Below, one piece after another: positions 53,330-62,530 of a stretch of 64,000 nucleotides of DNA (its first letter is position 1; each line of letters starts with the position of its first letter). Location: the NCBI RefSeq assembly GCF_000802235.1, contig NZ_JTDL01000098.1:62001-126000 (forward strand), given 5' to 3'. The DNA comes from Sinomonas humi. GTDB lineage: Bacteria > Actinomycetota > Actinomycetes > Actinomycetales > Micrococcaceae. The position numbers were made by a program, and so were the translations under genes. A model generated the notes under the pieces. It ran no database searches, was not told where the DNA came from, and saw only the letters and a list, made by a program, of their open reading frames with translations.

Positions 53330-53443
53330 AGTTGGCGTACCCGAGACGCCTAGGGAGGGAAGTTGGCGTACCCGAGACGGCTAGGGAGGGGAGTATCCGT
53401 ACCCGAGACGCCTAGGGAGGGGAGTATCCGTACCCGAAACGAA
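53330..53443 (-). repeat. 31-bp tandem repeat cluster 3 (four units)
   Basis: Units start at 53330, 53361, 53392 and 53423, exactly 31 bp apart. On the + strand the first two read AGTTGGCGTACCCGAGACG, the last two AGTATCCGTACCCGA[G/A]ACG, each followed by CTAGGGAGG-type sequence. The cluster touches the stop of the alditol oxidase gene and, as at the other two loci, reads CGTCTCGGGTAC in the sense of that gene. Confidence 0.9.
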
Positions 53444-54688
53444 TTAGGGGAGGAGGCGGTCAAGGTACCGATTGCGGAACTTGCCCTCCGGGTCGCGCTT
53501 CGCGACGAGCTCCCGGAAGTCGGCGAACCGCGGATACAGGGCAGCGATATCGGCGGGCGCCACCGAGAACACCTTCCCCCAGTGCGGCCGCGCGCCGAAC
53601 GGAGCCAGCGCCGCCTCGAGCTCGGGCAGGAACGCCTCGACCTCTGCCTGCATGAGCCGCCACGTGAAGTGAAGCGCCACGCTGTCCTGGCGGTACGCGG
53701 GGCTGAGCCAGAACTCGTCCGCCGCGACGGTCCGCACCTCGGAGACAAAGAGGAGCGGCGCAAACTTCCCCGCGAGGGCGCGTACGGCCTCGAACGCCGA
53801 GGCGGCGTGAGCACGCGGGAGCAGGTACTCGGTCTGCAGCTCATCGCCGGCGCTCGGCGTGAACTCGTGCCGGAAATGCGGGAGGCGATCAAGCCATGGC
53901 CCCGGGACGTCGAGCTGCTGCGTGCAGTTCACGGCGTCCATCTCGGGCAAGGGGTGCCGCGGCCGCATTGCAGGCTTGGCACCGTGGAATGACGACGGCG
54001 CGGGCCCGGATTCGACGTCGAGGCGCACCTTGCGCCAGACCTGGGGCACAGCGTCACCGGCATAGTCGGTGAACAGCGAAACGCTGTAGCCGTCACCGGC
54101 CACCGCGTCGTAGTCGGCCAGCACGGTGTCCCACGGCAGATCCTCGTAGACCTGCTGCCGAACCTTGTACGTCGGTTCCACCGCGAGCTCGAGCGCCGTC
54201 ACGATCCCGAGCGCACCGAGGCCCACAATGCTGCCGAAGAATTCGTCGCCGTCGCCCTCCTCGAGCCGGTCCACCTCCCCAGACGCGCGAACGAACTCGA
54301 CGGCCTTCACGGCCGAGGACAGCGCCCGGTTCGAGATGCCCGAGCCATGTGTGCCCGTCTGCACCGCGCCTGCCACGGAGATGTGCGGGAGCGAGGCCAT
54401 GTTGTGCAGCGCCCAACCCTGGGACTCGAGCGCGAGACCGAGATCCCCGTAGGTGATTCCTCCTGAAACCCTGGCCACGCGCCGCTCCGAGTCGACCTCG
54501 ACGCCGCCCGGCAGCCGGTCCAGAACGACCTGCACGCCCTCCGTGTCAGCGACGTCATTGAAGCAGTGCCGCGAGCCCAGCGCCTTGACGCGCTCGGCAG
54601 AGCCCACTAGCGCCGAAAGCTCATCCACGGACTCCGGCCGCTCCACCGAGCCCGACGAGTACTCCAGATTCCCAGCCCAGTTCTTCAC
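53444..54688 (-). CDS. aldO: Alditol (xylitol) oxidase, AldO type
   Basis: A 414-residue VAO-type flavoprotein very close in layout to Streptomyces Ald[21 protein letters not shown] at the start, H41 in [12 protein letters not shown] at the covalent-FAD position, [20 protein letters not shown], and the C-terminal substrate domain with [35 protein letters not shown] and [11 protein letters not shown]. It oxidises terminal alcohols of xylitol or sorbitol to aldoses with O2. GTG start within the xylB stop, so xylitol would give xylose for XylA and XylB of the same operon. Confidence 0.88.
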   Translation of the reverse strand: MKNWAGNLEYSSGSVERPESVDELSALVGSAERVKALGSRHCFNDVADTEGVQVVLDRLPGGVEVDSERRVARVSGGITYGDLGLALESQGWALHNMASLPHISVAGAVQTGTHGSGISNRALSSAVKAVEFVRASGEVDRLEEGDGDEFFGSIVGLGALGIVTALELAVEPTYKVRQQVYEDLPWDTVLADYDAVAGDGYSVSLFTDYAGDAVPQVWRKVRLDVESGPAPSSFHGAKPAMRPRHPLPEMDAVNCTQQLDVPGPWLDRLPHFRHEFTPSAGDELQTEYLLPRAHAASAFEAVRALAGKFAPLLFVSEVRTVAADEFWLSPAYRQDSVALHFTWRLMQAEVEAFLPELEAALAPFGARPHWGKVFSVAPADIAALYPRFADFRELVAKRDPEGKFRNRYLDRLLP

Positions 54689-56148
54689 TGCAGTCCCTTC
54701 GGATAAACGGTCGCGGTGGCCGCGCGGTAGCGAACCAGAACGGCTTCGTGAGCGGCAGAACCGCCGTCATCGATCGTCGTCGTGCCGGAATTCTCCCACT
54801 GGGGGAACGCGCCTAGGAGGACGCCAGCCGCCTGCCGCGCGGCGCCGTCGGCCACGTACTCCCCCGGCTCGGGTACGAGCACAGGCAGCCCGAAGATCCC
54901 GGCAATCGCCTGCTGAATCGCTTCGGAGCGAGCGGCCCCACCCACCAGAATGACGCGCTCGGCGGCGACGCCGAGCGAGGTGAGCGCCGCGAGGCCGTCG
55001 GCAAGGGAGCACACGATCCCCTCGACTGCCGCCCGCGCAAGGTTGGCGGGCGTGTAGTTCCGGAGCGTGATCCCGTGCAGCGAGCCGGTCGCGTCCGGGA
55101 GGTTGGGGGTGCGTTCGCCCTCGAAGTACGGCACAAGGGTGAGTCCGTCGGCCCCGATGGGAGCCGAGAGCGCGAGCGCCGTGAGTTCGGGCAGCGTCAC
55201 GCCGAGGAGCACGGCGGTCGCGTCGAGCACCCGGGATGCGTTGAGCGTGCAGGCTAGCGGGAGGTAGTGGCCGGTCGCGTCCGCGAAGCCGGCAACGAGC
55301 CCGGTGGCGTCCGACGTCGGGCGGTCGGCGACCGCGAAAACGGTCCCCGAGGTGCCGATCGAGACGACGACGTCGCCTACCGAGGCGCCGACGCCCAGCC
55401 CGGCTCCGGCGTTGTCGCCGGCGCCGGGAGCGATGATCGCGCCGCCGGGGGTCTTGCCCGCCGCCTCGAGCGGGCCGAGGACCCTCGGAAGCACCGGAAC
55501 GTGGCCGAGCGTCCGCTCGAGGACCTCCGGAAGGTACTCGCCGGTTATGGGCGAGAAGTAGCCGGTGCCCGATGCGTCCGAGCGGTCGGTCGCGAGGGCG
55601 CTCAGGCCAGGGTCGAATCCCTCGCTCCTGGGCCCATACCCGCCGAGGCGCCACATGAGCCAGTCGTGCGGGAGGCACACCGCTGCCGTTCGAGCCGCCT
55701 TCTCCGGCTCGTTCTCTGCGAGCCAGCGCAGCTTGGTCGCAGTGATCGAGGCGACCGGAACCGTTCCCGTGGTCTCGGCCCACCAGCGGGCGCCGGCTGC
55801 GGAGTCCCCGGCCGCGGTCTCCCCTGCGCCTGCCTCCTTGATCAGTGCAGCCGCAGCGGCCGCCGAGCGCGTGTCGTTCCAGAGCAGCGCGGGGCGCACC
55901 ACCTCGCCGTCCGCATCGAGGCAGACCATGCCGTGCTGCTGGCCTCCGACGGAGATCGCGGCGACGTCCTCAATCCCCCCCGCAGCCGTAATGGCCGCTG
56001 TGAGGGCTTCCCACCATGCGTCCGGGTGGACCTCGGTTCCCGCGGGGTGCGGCGCCGAGCCGAAGCGCACGAGCGCTCCGGTCTCGGCGTCGCGGACCAC
56101 GACCTTGCAGGATTGCGTGGAGCTGTCGACTCCAGCTACGAGTGGCAT
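54685..56148 (-). CDS. xylB: Xylulokinase
   Basis: A 487-residue FGGY kinase converting D-xylulose to xylulose 5-phosphate. [20 protein letters not shown] (phosphate 1), [20 protein letters not shown] (substrate loop), [33 protein letters not shown], and the C-terminal [20 protein letters not shown] plus [21 protein letters not shown] at 56148; the much longer open frame upstream is antisense-like shadow of xylA. It lies 85 bp after xylA and overlaps the oxidase gene. Confidence 0.93.
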   Translation of the reverse strand: MPLVAGVDSSTQSCKVVVRDAETGALVRFGSAPHPAGTEVHPDAWWEALTAAITAAGGIEDVAAISVGGQQHGMVCLDADGEVVRPALLWNDTRSAAAAAALIKEAGAGETAAGDSAAGARWWAETTGTVPVASITATKLRWLAENEPEKAARTAAVCLPHDWLMWRLGGYGPRSEGFDPGLSALATDRSDASGTGYFSPITGEYLPEVLERTLGHVPVLPRVLGPLEAAGKTPGGAIIAPGAGDNAGAGLGVGASVGDVVVSIGTSGTVFAVADRPTSDATGLVAGFADATGHYLPLACTLNASRVLDATAVLLGVTLPELTALALSAPIGADGLTLVPYFEGERTPNLPDATGSLHGITLRNYTPANLARAAVEGIVCSLADGLAALTSLGVAAERVILVGGAARSEAIQQAIAGIFGLPVLVPEPGEYVADGAARQAAGVLLGAFPQWENSGTTTIDDGGSAAHEAVLVRYRAATATVYPKGLQ

Positions 56149-56233
56149 GTTCGCGTCCTCCAAGGCGGCGGTGTAGGTCCGGCGGTGAGTTTGTCCGGCG
56201 GGGTGGTGGGGCGAGCGGGTCAGCTCAGTCGGG

Positions 56234-57421
56234 TCAGCGCGCGCCCGTGAGGTGCTCGAGCGCGAGCTGGTTGAGCCGGATGAACGCGTACGAGCGCTCG
56301 GCGGCCTTCTGGGTGTCGAAGGACTCGAACGCCGACGCATCGGCGAGCAGGTCCGCCGTCGTCTCTCCAGCGGCGAGGGTCGGCTCGCCCAGCTCGAAGA
56401 CGCCGGAGGTGCGCAGGGCCTCCTGGACCTCGGGATCGGCGCGGAATGCAGTCGCCCGCTCCTTGAGGATGAGGTACATGCGCATGTTCGCCTTCGCGGA
56501 CTCCCACACGCCGTCGTACCCGTCGGTGCGGGACGGCTTGTAGTCGAAGTGGCGCGGGCCCTCGTAACGGGGGCCGCCGTTCGGGAAGCCGTTCTCGAGC
56601 AGGTCGACCGTGAAGAACGCGCTCGTGAGGTCGCCGTGGCCGAAGACGAGGTCCTGATCGTACTTGATGCTGCGCTGGCCGTTGAGGTCGATGTGGAACA
56701 GCTTGCCTGCCCACAGCGCCTGCGCGATGCCGTGCGTGAAGTTGAGGCCGGCCATCTGCTCGTGGCCCACCTCGGGGTTGAGGCCGACGATGTCGCCGTT
56801 CTCGAGCTGCGCGATGAACGCGAGGCCGTGTCCGACGGTCGGGAGGAGGATGTCGCCGCGCGGCTCGTTGGGCTTGGGCTCGAGGGCGATGCGGAGGCCG
56901 TAGCCCTTGTCCTTGATGTACGCGGCGGCGGTGTCCACGCCCTCGCGGTAGCGGTCGAGAGCCGCGTTGATGTCCTTCGAGCCGTCGTACTCCGCACCTT
57001 CGCGGCCGCCCCACATGACGAAGGTCTCGGCGCCGAGCTCGGCGGCCAGGTCGATGTTGTGGAGGACCTTCGCGAGGGCGAAGCGGCGCACCGAGCGGTC
57101 GTTGGACGTGAAGCCGCCGTCCTTGAAGACAGGGTGGCTGAAGAGGTTGGTCGTGACCATGGGGACCTTGAGGCCCGTCTCCTCGAGGGCGGAGCGGAAG
57201 CGCTTGAGGATGAGGTCGCGCTCGTTGGCGCTCGCACCGAACGGGATGAGGTCGTTGTCGTGGAACGTGATGCCGTAGGCGCCGAACTCGGAGAGCTTGT
57301 GGACGGCTTCGACCGGGTCGACGTCCGAGCGCGTGGGAACGCCGAACGGATCGTTTCCGGTCCAGCCGACGGTCCAGAGACCGAAGGTGAACTTGTCAGC
57401 GGGGGTGGGGGTGAACGTCAT
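56234..57421 (-). CDS. xylA: Xylose isomerase
   Basis: A 395-residue actinobacterial-type xylose isomerase (D-xylose to D-xylulose). [20 protein letters not shown] at the start; [15 protein letters not shown] holds the catalytic His; [37 protein letters not shown] holds the bridging metal Glu; [38 protein letters not shown] has metal Asp/His. ATG at 57421 with GAGGTG is preferred to the GTG at 57430. First gene of xylA-xylB-aldO, facing a ROK regulator. Confidence 0.96.
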   Translation of the reverse strand: MTFTPTPADKFTFGLWTVGWTGNDPFGVPTRSDVDPVEAVHKLSEFGAYGITFHDNDLIPFGASANERDLILKRFRSALEETGLKVPMVTTNLFSHPVFKDGGFTSNDRSVRRFALAKVLHNIDLAAELGAETFVMWGGREGAEYDGSKDINAALDRYREGVDTAAAYIKDKGYGLRIALEPKPNEPRGDILLPTVGHGLAFIAQLENGDIVGLNPEVGHEQMAGLNFTHGIAQALWAGKLFHIDLNGQRSIKYDQDLVFGHGDLTSAFFTVDLLENGFPNGGPRYEGPRHFDYKPSRTDGYDGVWESAKANMRMYLILKERATAFRADPEVQEALRTSGVFELGEPTLAAGETTADLLADASAFESFDTQKAAERSYAFIRLNQLALEHLTGAR

Positions 57422-57460
57422 GTCAGGCACCTCATTGGACTAGGTTTCGGGGCGGAAGAA

Positions 57461-57508
57461 GAATTAGTATGTGTTCTGAACTATATGGGTCGTGGTGAAC
57501 TTGGTCAA
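57461..57508 (-). promoter_or_regulatory. xylA promoter and ROK-type operator
   Basis: Minus strand: TTGACC (57503-57508), 17-bp spacer, TATAGT (57480-57485), followed by the operator-like part down to 57461. The block 57461-57485 is nearly the same as 40645-40669 before the aldo/keto reductase gene. Binding just after the -10 would block RNA polymerase, fitting a xylose-responsive repressor. Confidence 0.75.
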
Positions 57509-57530
57509 TGGTTTTCGATGAAGGAGGAGC

Positions 57531-58748
57531 ATGCGCGAGCATGACGGCGGGGCAACCATGGCGCCGGGTCGCGTCGGCGACGTCCGGCGCCGCAATCTCG
57601 CGCTGGTTCTCGGCAGCATCGGCCCCGAGAGCCTCGCGACGCGCGCCGACATCGCTGCCTCGACCGGTCTGACCAAGGCTTCTGTCTCAAGCCTCGTCTC
57701 CGAACTCCTCGAGACAGGTCTCGTCGCGGAAGTCGGCCTCACCCGTGCCGGCGAGCGCGGACGTCCCGGCGTCGGCCTCGCACTCGACGCCCAGCGTGGG
57801 GCCCTCGGCGCGGAGGTCAACGTCGATTACCTCGCGGTCGGCGTCGTCGACCTCCACGGCGCGCTTCGCTTCCACGAGGTTGCGGAAGCCGTGAATCGCG
57901 GGAGGGAGCCGGAAGCTGTCGTCGCGGAACTCTCTCGGCTCGTCGGCCGCTGCGTCTCCGCGGCCGCCGACGCCGGGGTGACGCTCCTCGGCGGGGGCCT
58001 CGCCGTGCCGGGCCTCGTGGACCCTTCAAGGGGCGTAGTCCTCAGTGCTCCGAATCTGGGCTGGCGCGACGCGGACCTCTCCGCCGCACTGGCCGAGCTG
58101 GTCCCCGAGGCACCGTTCGGCGTCGTTCTCTCCAACGAGGCGGACAGCGCGGCCCTCGCCGAACTCTGGTACGGCCACGGGGCAGCCCTCGGCTCGTACC
58201 TCTACGTCTCAGGTGAGGTTGGCGTGGGCGGCGGGCTCGTGATGGGATCCGAGTTGTTCGCCGGCCCGGGCGGACACGCGGGCGAGGTAGGGCACGTCGT
58301 CGTCGAACCCACCGGAAGTCAGTGCTCCTGCGGTGGGCGCGGGTGCCTTGAGACAGTCGCGGGCCAAGAAGCGATTCTCGCCGCCGCGGGCATCACGAAC
58401 GGCGGAAGCACGACGGCGGCGCGCATGGCGGCGCTGCAAGCGGCCCTTGAGGCGGGGGACGCCCAGGCGATCAGCGCCGTCGAACGCGCAGGGCACTACC
58501 TCGGCATCGCCGTCGTCTCCGCGGCCCGACTCATCGATCTCTCTGCCGTGGTGCTCGGTGGTCATTTCGCGGCCCTGGCGACCTGGATTCGGCCAGCCCT
58601 GCTCGCGAGCCTCCGGTCCTTTGCCCCTGGGGCCGTTGCCTCCGATGCCGTCGCCTTCTCCGAGCTGGGCACGACGGCGGCCCTCCGCGGCGCCGCCGGG
58701 GCGGCGGTGCGGCGCGCACTCGCGGCACCATACGCGCTGCTGGGGTAG
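57531..58748 (+). CDS. xylR: ROK family regulator (XylR)
   Basis: A 405-residue ROK repressor. N-terminal winged helix SLATRADIAASTGLTKASVSSLVSELLETGLVAEVG; C-terminal sugar-kinase-like domain with LGAEVNVDYLAVGVVDLHG, GGLAVPGLVDPSRG, VGVGGGLVMGSELFAGPGGH and the zinc motif QCSCGGRGCLETVAG. Divergent from xylA. ATG after AAGGAGGA. Expected to release xylA-xylB-aldO, and by the shared operator the aldo/keto reductase gene, when xylose is present. Confidence 0.9.
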   Translation: MREHDGGATMAPGRVGDVRRRNLALVLGSIGPESLATRADIAASTGLTKASVSSLVSELLETGLVAEVGLTRAGERGRPGVGLALDAQRGALGAEVNVDYLAVGVVDLHGALRFHEVAEAVNRGREPEAVVAELSRLVGRCVSAAADAGVTLLGGGLAVPGLVDPSRGVVLSAPNLGWRDADLSAALAELVPEAPFGVVLSNEADSAALAELWYGHGAALGSYLYVSGEVGVGGGLVMGSELFAGPGGHAGEVGHVVVEPTGSQCSCGGRGCLETVAGQEAILAAAGITNGGSTTAARMAALQAALEAGDAQAISAVERAGHYLGIAVVSAARLIDLSAVVLGGHFAALATWIRPALLASLRSFAPGAVASDAVAFSELGTTAALRGAAGAAVRRALAAPYALLG

Positions 58749-58775
58749 GGCCGCCTCGCTTCGCTATATGCGCGG

Positions 58776-58821
58776 CTTCCCCGCTTATGCGCGGTCGGGC
58801 AGCCGCGTATCAGCGGGGAAG
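58776..58821. terminator. Bidirectional hairpin between xylR and tetR genes
   Basis: Arms 58776-58794 and 58803-58821 (19 bp, two mismatches) around an 8-base loop; CGGGGAAGGGCG is also repeated at 58814 and 58833. It lies between converging genes. Confidence 0.7.
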
Positions 58822-58846
58822 GGCGCCGATTGCGGGGAAGGGCGTC

Positions 58847-59524
58847 TCAGGAGCCATCCGGCCGGTCGAGGGAGAGGCGCGCGACCAGACGATCGAGAAA
58901 GGCCGCGAAGGAGCGCTCGAGGTCGAAGGACGGGTTGAGGAGGAACTGAATCTCGAGGCCATCCATAGTCGCGAGCAGGCACTCGGCTTCACCCTCGATC
59001 TCGTCCTCGGCCATCGGACGGAAGTATCGGTCCTCGATCGCATCGCGGAAGAGTTGGCGCATCGTGTCGAGGGTTGCCGCGTAGCGCCGGGTCATGAACT
59101 CGTGGGCCGGATGGTCTGCGGAAGTGGCCTCTGCCGCCATCGTCGTGTAGAGCTCGAGGAGCCCGCGGTGTTGGGTGTGGTAGCGCATGAGCTTCTTGAA
59201 AGCCTCCAAGAACTCGTAGCCGCGGTTTGGGGAACCCATGACCTCCGAGGTCACCACATCCCAATGCTCGAGGACGGCGATAAGCAACCCCTCCTTGCTG
59301 CCGAACAGCTTGATGATCGCAGCCGGGGTCAGGCCCACGCGCTCGGCCACCTGCTGGAGGGTGCCGCCCTTGAAGCCGTGCTGCCCGAAGACCTCCATCG
59401 CCTCCGCGACAACCTCGCGGCGGCGCTCGATTCCCTTCTTATAAGGGCCCCGGGGGCTGCGCTTGCGGGGGTCCGGAGGGCTGAGCTCAGAAGGGCCCCC
59501 GGGCTTCGGGGAGGGCGACGTCAT
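58847..59524 (-). CDS. TetR family regulator
   Basis: A 225-residue TetR protein. A basic, proline-rich leader of about 25 residues precedes the helix-turn-helix VFGQHGFKGGTLQQVAERVGLTPAAIIKLFGSKEGLLIAVLEHWD; the C-terminal ligand domain is of the common actinobacterial type (EFMTRRYAATLDTMRQLFRDAIE). Divergent from a Gfo/Idh gene, with an inverted repeat in the gap, so it probably controls that gene pair. Ligand unknown. Confidence 0.86.
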   Translation of the reverse strand: MTSPSPKPGGPSELSPPDPRKRSPRGPYKKGIERRREVVAEAMEVFGQHGFKGGTLQQVAERVGLTPAAIIKLFGSKEGLLIAVLEHWDVVTSEVMGSPNRGYEFLEAFKKLMRYHTQHRGLLELYTTMAAEATSADHPAHEFMTRRYAATLDTMRQLFRDAIEDRYFRPMAEDEIEGEAECLLATMDGLEIQFLLNPSFDLERSFAAFLDRLVARLSLDRPDGS

Positions 59525-59574
59525 GCCTTGGAGCCTACCTCCGGAGGGAGAGCTGGAAGCCGACCCCTTGTGCT

Positions 59575-59598
59575 AAAGGTAAATTCCTACATACCTTT
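59575..59598. promoter_or_regulatory. Candidate TetR operator at the Gfo/Idh gene start
   Basis: AAAGGTA (59575-59581) and TACCTTT (59592-59598) are perfect arms around ten bases. The right arm ends 6 bp before the Gfo/Idh ATG; no ribosome site is seen there, so the gene may be read from a leaderless mRNA and directly blocked by the regulator. Confidence 0.55.
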
Positions 59599-59604
59599 TA
59601 GAAC

Positions 59605-60696
59605 ATGGAAAACTCTAGCACTTCCACGTTGGGCGTCGGCATCCTCGGTGCCGGGCCAGTCACGCAGGCCATCCACCTCCCAACCCTCTCCCGGATCCGC
59701 GATGTCTTCCACGTCGCGAAGGTCATGGACGTCGATCCCAAGATCGCAGAGTCCGTGGCCGGAAGGGTGGGAGCCGGTTGGACCACGAGCATGGACGAAC
59801 TGCTCGCAGACGAGTCAGTACAGATCGTCGTGGTCTGCAGCCCCCACCAGTTCCATGCTGAGCAGGTGATTGCAGCCTGCCGTGCAGGGAAGCAGGCAAT
59901 CCTCTGCGAGAAGCCCTTCGCAATGAGCCAAGCGGAAGCGGAGCAGATCGCGGCCGTCTCACAGGAGACCGGCGTGCCGATCATCGTGGGCGCGATGCAC
60001 ACGTTCGATCCGGGATGGCTAGCCGCGAAGGAGCACTGGGGCGATCTGGTCCAGACAGCTCACACCATCCGCTATTCGATCGTCCTCCCGCCCAATCCGC
60101 GCTTCGAAGACTTCGCTACGGAAGTCATCACGCGCCCCGAATCGCAGCCGCGGGATCGGCGCGACCCGGAGGTGGCGGCGGGGATGGTTCGGGGCGGCAT
60201 CATGGGCCTGGCAATCCACGACCTGCCCCTCGTACGCGCTTTCTGCCCGGACTTCACGGACCTCCACGTCCTTTCGTGCGAGGTCCCCGACCCCTCTGGG
60301 TACCTCCTCAACCTCCGGATCGGCGACCGGAATGTGCAGGTCTTCGGCATCAACACCCAAAGCTGGGAGCCCGAGTGGATCTTCGAGGCGATCGGTGACG
60401 ATGCAGCACTCCGCATCGACTTCACGCCCTCCTACGTGCAAGCAGGTTCGGCAACGGCGACGATCAGCCGCGGCGGCAAATCCGAGGTGTACGGCCCGTA
60501 CCCCTTCAACGGCTATGAAGCGGAGTGGCGCTTTCTCGCCGATCTGGCCAAGGGGAAAGCGCAGCCCCTGGACGTGACCGAACTCATCCACGACCTCACC
60601 TTCGCCCTCGAAGTGGCGGACACGGCCTCCGCTGCCGTCCGCGCCACCACAGCTCCCAAGGCCACCACAGCTCCCCAGAAAGAGGCATCCGTATGA
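59605..60696 (+). CDS. Gfo/Idh/MocA family oxidoreductase
   Basis: A 363-residue NAD(P)-dependent sugar or polyol dehydrogenase. Rossmann motif GVGILGAGPVTQAIHLPTL, VVCSPHQFHAEQVIAACRAG, the EKP motif CEKPFAMSQAEAEQIAA, then the beta-sheet substrate domain. MGLAIHDLPLVRAFCPDF has the conserved His/Asp pair. Substrate unknown; the converging sugar importer at 61.6-64 kb and the xylose block are neighbours. Stop overlaps the next gene by 4 bp. Confidence 0.86.
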   Translation: MENSSTSTLGVGILGAGPVTQAIHLPTLSRIRDVFHVAKVMDVDPKIAESVAGRVGAGWTTSMDELLADESVQIVVVCSPHQFHAEQVIAACRAGKQAILCEKPFAMSQAEAEQIAAVSQETGVPIIVGAMHTFDPGWLAAKEHWGDLVQTAHTIRYSIVLPPNPRFEDFATEVITRPESQPRDRRDPEVAAGMVRGGIMGLAIHDLPLVRAFCPDFTDLHVLSCEVPDPSGYLLNLRIGDRNVQVFGINTQSWEPEWIFEAIGDDAALRIDFTPSYVQAGSATATISRGGKSEVYGPYPFNGYEAEWRFLADLAKGKAQPLDVTELIHDLTFALEVADTASAAVRATTAPKATTAPQKEASV

Positions 60697-61487
60697 CCCA
60701 GCAGCTCACCGTCACGTCCTCGCCCGAAGCGGACGCCAAGGGCGATGTTCATCAGGTCGTAGCTTCCCTGCCGGTTTCGCTCCACCTTTCCGATGCCGAG
60801 GCTTCGGCGTTGGTAGCGATCGCGGGCACACCGGGCTGGACCGAGTCCGCCCTTGGAGCCATTGCCTCCGGTGCGCGAGGTCTCATGATCATCGAGCCTT
60901 GCGCAGCCGACGTTGCCAGCCTGAAGAAGCGGGCGGACACCTTGGGAGTGCCCGTCGTCATCGACACGGAATGGGCGCACAACCCGGCAGTTGCCGCCGC
61001 GGCGCCGCACTTCGCCTCGCTCGACGACGAGAACAGCCTCCTCGAGGCGCGCGTCAACGCCCGCGTGGGAGCGGACCTCGAGCAAGTGCTGCTCGCGCAG
61101 CTCGCCCTGATTCGCGCGGCTGTCGGTCCAGTGGCAAGCCTCACTTACGCGAGGCGGAACCGCCATGGCTACGACGCGCTCGCGACGCTCGTCAGCGGCG
61201 CCCGGGCAAGCCTCGCGGCGATCCTCACGGATGCGATTCCTGGATCGGCAGCCCTGCGCATGATCAAGCCCAAGACGGCAGTGACGCTCACGCTGCCCGG
61301 CGCCGGGACGGCGGCCCCGGGCAAAGTCACGGTCTCCGGGCCGGAAGGAGCGACCCTCCTGCCGACCCTGTGGGAGACCTCGCATCGCGCGGCATGGCGA
61401 CGGCTTCATACCCTCGCCGACGCTGGGCAGGCCTGCGAAGACCTTGCCGCCTTCGCCGACGACGCCGCTCTCGCCGTCGAACGCTAG
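60693..61487 (+). CDS. Unrecognised partner protein of the Gfo/Idh dehydrogenase
   Basis: A 264-residue soluble protein. I recognise no domain signature: no GxGxxG, no membrane segment, no signal peptide. Segments such as GARGLMIIEPCAADVASLKK, TLGVPVVIDTEWAHNPAVAA and ASLTYARRNRHGYDALATLV suggest an alpha/beta fold resembling the C-terminal half of a Gfo/Idh protein or a subunit of one. ATG inside the dehydrogenase stop (ATGA), so the two are translated together. Its last codons run into a 19-bp tandem repeat. Confidence 0.7.
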   Translation: MTQQLTVTSSPEADAKGDVHQVVASLPVSLHLSDAEASALVAIAGTPGWTESALGAIASGARGLMIIEPCAADVASLKKRADTLGVPVVIDTEWAHNPAVAAAAPHFASLDDENSLLEARVNARVGADLEQVLLAQLALIRAAVGPVASLTYARRNRHGYDALATLVSGARASLAAILTDAIPGSAALRMIKPKTAVTLTLPGAGTAAPGKVTVSGPEGATLLPTLWETSHRAAWRRLHTLADAGQACEDLAAFADDAALAVER

Positions 61488-61548
61488 CTGCGCCGTCGAA
61501 CGCTAGCTGCGCCGTCGAACGCTAGCTGCACGGTCGAGCGCTAGCCCG
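61473..61548 (+). repeat. 19-bp tandem repeat over a stop codon
   Basis: GCCGTCGAACGCTAGCTGC is repeated from 61473, 61492 and 61511, with a diverged fourth copy from 61530. Each copy carries the TAG that ends the preceding gene; 19 is not a multiple of three, so copies fall in different frames. Confidence 0.85.
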
Positions 61549-61565
61549 CCAGACCTCGGCAGAAA

Positions 61566-61615
61566 GCACATGAGAGCGGCTCCCCGCCTTCCAGCGGGGA
61601 GCCGCTCTCTTGTGC
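61566..61615. terminator. Bidirectional terminator between converging operons
   Basis: Outer arms GCACA/TGTGC and inner arms 61572-61587 with 61594-61609 (16 bp perfect) form a very stable stem with a 6-base loop. Confidence 0.9.
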
Positions 61616-61642
61616 GTACCTAAAGCGTCTGGCGTGACGGCG

Positions 61643-62530
61643 TCACCGCCCGGCGAGCGACCCGCCAATGCCGCCCACGCTGAAGTACTTGTTCAGCACG
61701 GAGAACAGGATGATCGGCGGGAGCATCATGACCACCGCGCAAGCGGAGACTGGGCCCCAGTCGGTGGCGTTCTGCTGGAAGAACGTCTCGAGGCCGACAG
61801 GGAACGTGTAGTTCGCGTCGGAGCGCAGGAACACGAGTGCCACGAGGTAGTCGTTCCAGGCGAGCAGGAAGGCGAACACCGCCGTCGAGAGGATCCCGGG
61901 GAGCGAGTTGCGCAGCACCACTCGGGTGAAGCCGCCGAACACCGAGGCGCCGTCGATCCAGGCGGCCTCCTCGAGTGCGATCGGAATGGAGTCGTAGTAG
62001 GCCGCCATCATCCAGATCGCGACGGACATCGTGGAACCGACGTAGATGATCATGACGCCGGTCAGGTTGTCTACGAGTCCGAGCTGGGCGAACAGGATGA
62101 ACAGCGGGATGACGGCGGTGACCACCGGCAGCGACTGCACGATGAACAGCACGAGGGAGAATCCGGAGACCAGCTTGTTGCGGCCCCGAGAGAGGACGTA
62201 CCCCGCCGGTGCGGCGACCACGACCGAGACGATGACGGTCACGACGGTCACCAGCAGGCTGTTGTCCAGCCACGTCAGCACGCCCGTCTGGGTGAACACG
62301 TTCGTGAAGTTCTCGAACGTGAACGCCGAGGTGCTCGTGCTGCCGAGCGAGGGCTGCAGTGAGAGGAAGAAGATGGCCACGATCGGCACGAGGACGACGG
62401 CGGTGATGATCAGGATGAGCAGGAAGCGCCACCAGCGCCCGCGCATCCCGGCTTCCTCGAGCCGGCGCCTTGAGGCGTTGCGCCCGCGTGGGGTCGACTG
62501 AGCCGACGCGCGTACGGTTTCGACTGTCAT
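61643..62530 (-). CDS. Sugar ABC importer permease (MalG type)
   Basis: A 295-residue permease with six membrane segments; EAA loop EEAAWIDGASVFGGFTRVVL. The long first periplasmic loop and C-terminal NKYFSVGGIGGSLAGR fit CUT1 MalG proteins. Third gene of a lipoprotein-permease-permease operon; ATG overlaps the stop of the upstream permease gene. No ATPase in the visible part. Confidence 0.88.
   Translation of the reverse strand: MTVETVRASAQSTPRGRNASRRRLEEAGMRGRWWRFLLILIITAVVLVPIVAIFFLSLQPSLGSTSTSAFTFENFTNVFTQTGVLTWLDNSLLVTVVTVIVSVVVAAPAGYVLSRGRNKLVSGFSLVLFIVQSLPVVTAVIPLFILFAQLGLVDNLTGVMIIYVGSTMSVAIWMMAAYYDSIPIALEEAAWIDGASVFGGFTRVVLRNSLPGILSTAVFAFLLAWNDYLVALVFLRSDANYTFPVGLETFFQQNATDWGPVSACAVVMMLPPIILFSVLNKYFSVGGIGGSLAGR

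Noticed and set aside
56149-57237. Extension of the xylB frame through xylA
   Set aside because: The Ser/Thr/Arg-rich translation is an out-of-frame copy of xylA on the same strand; xylB homology starts at 56148.
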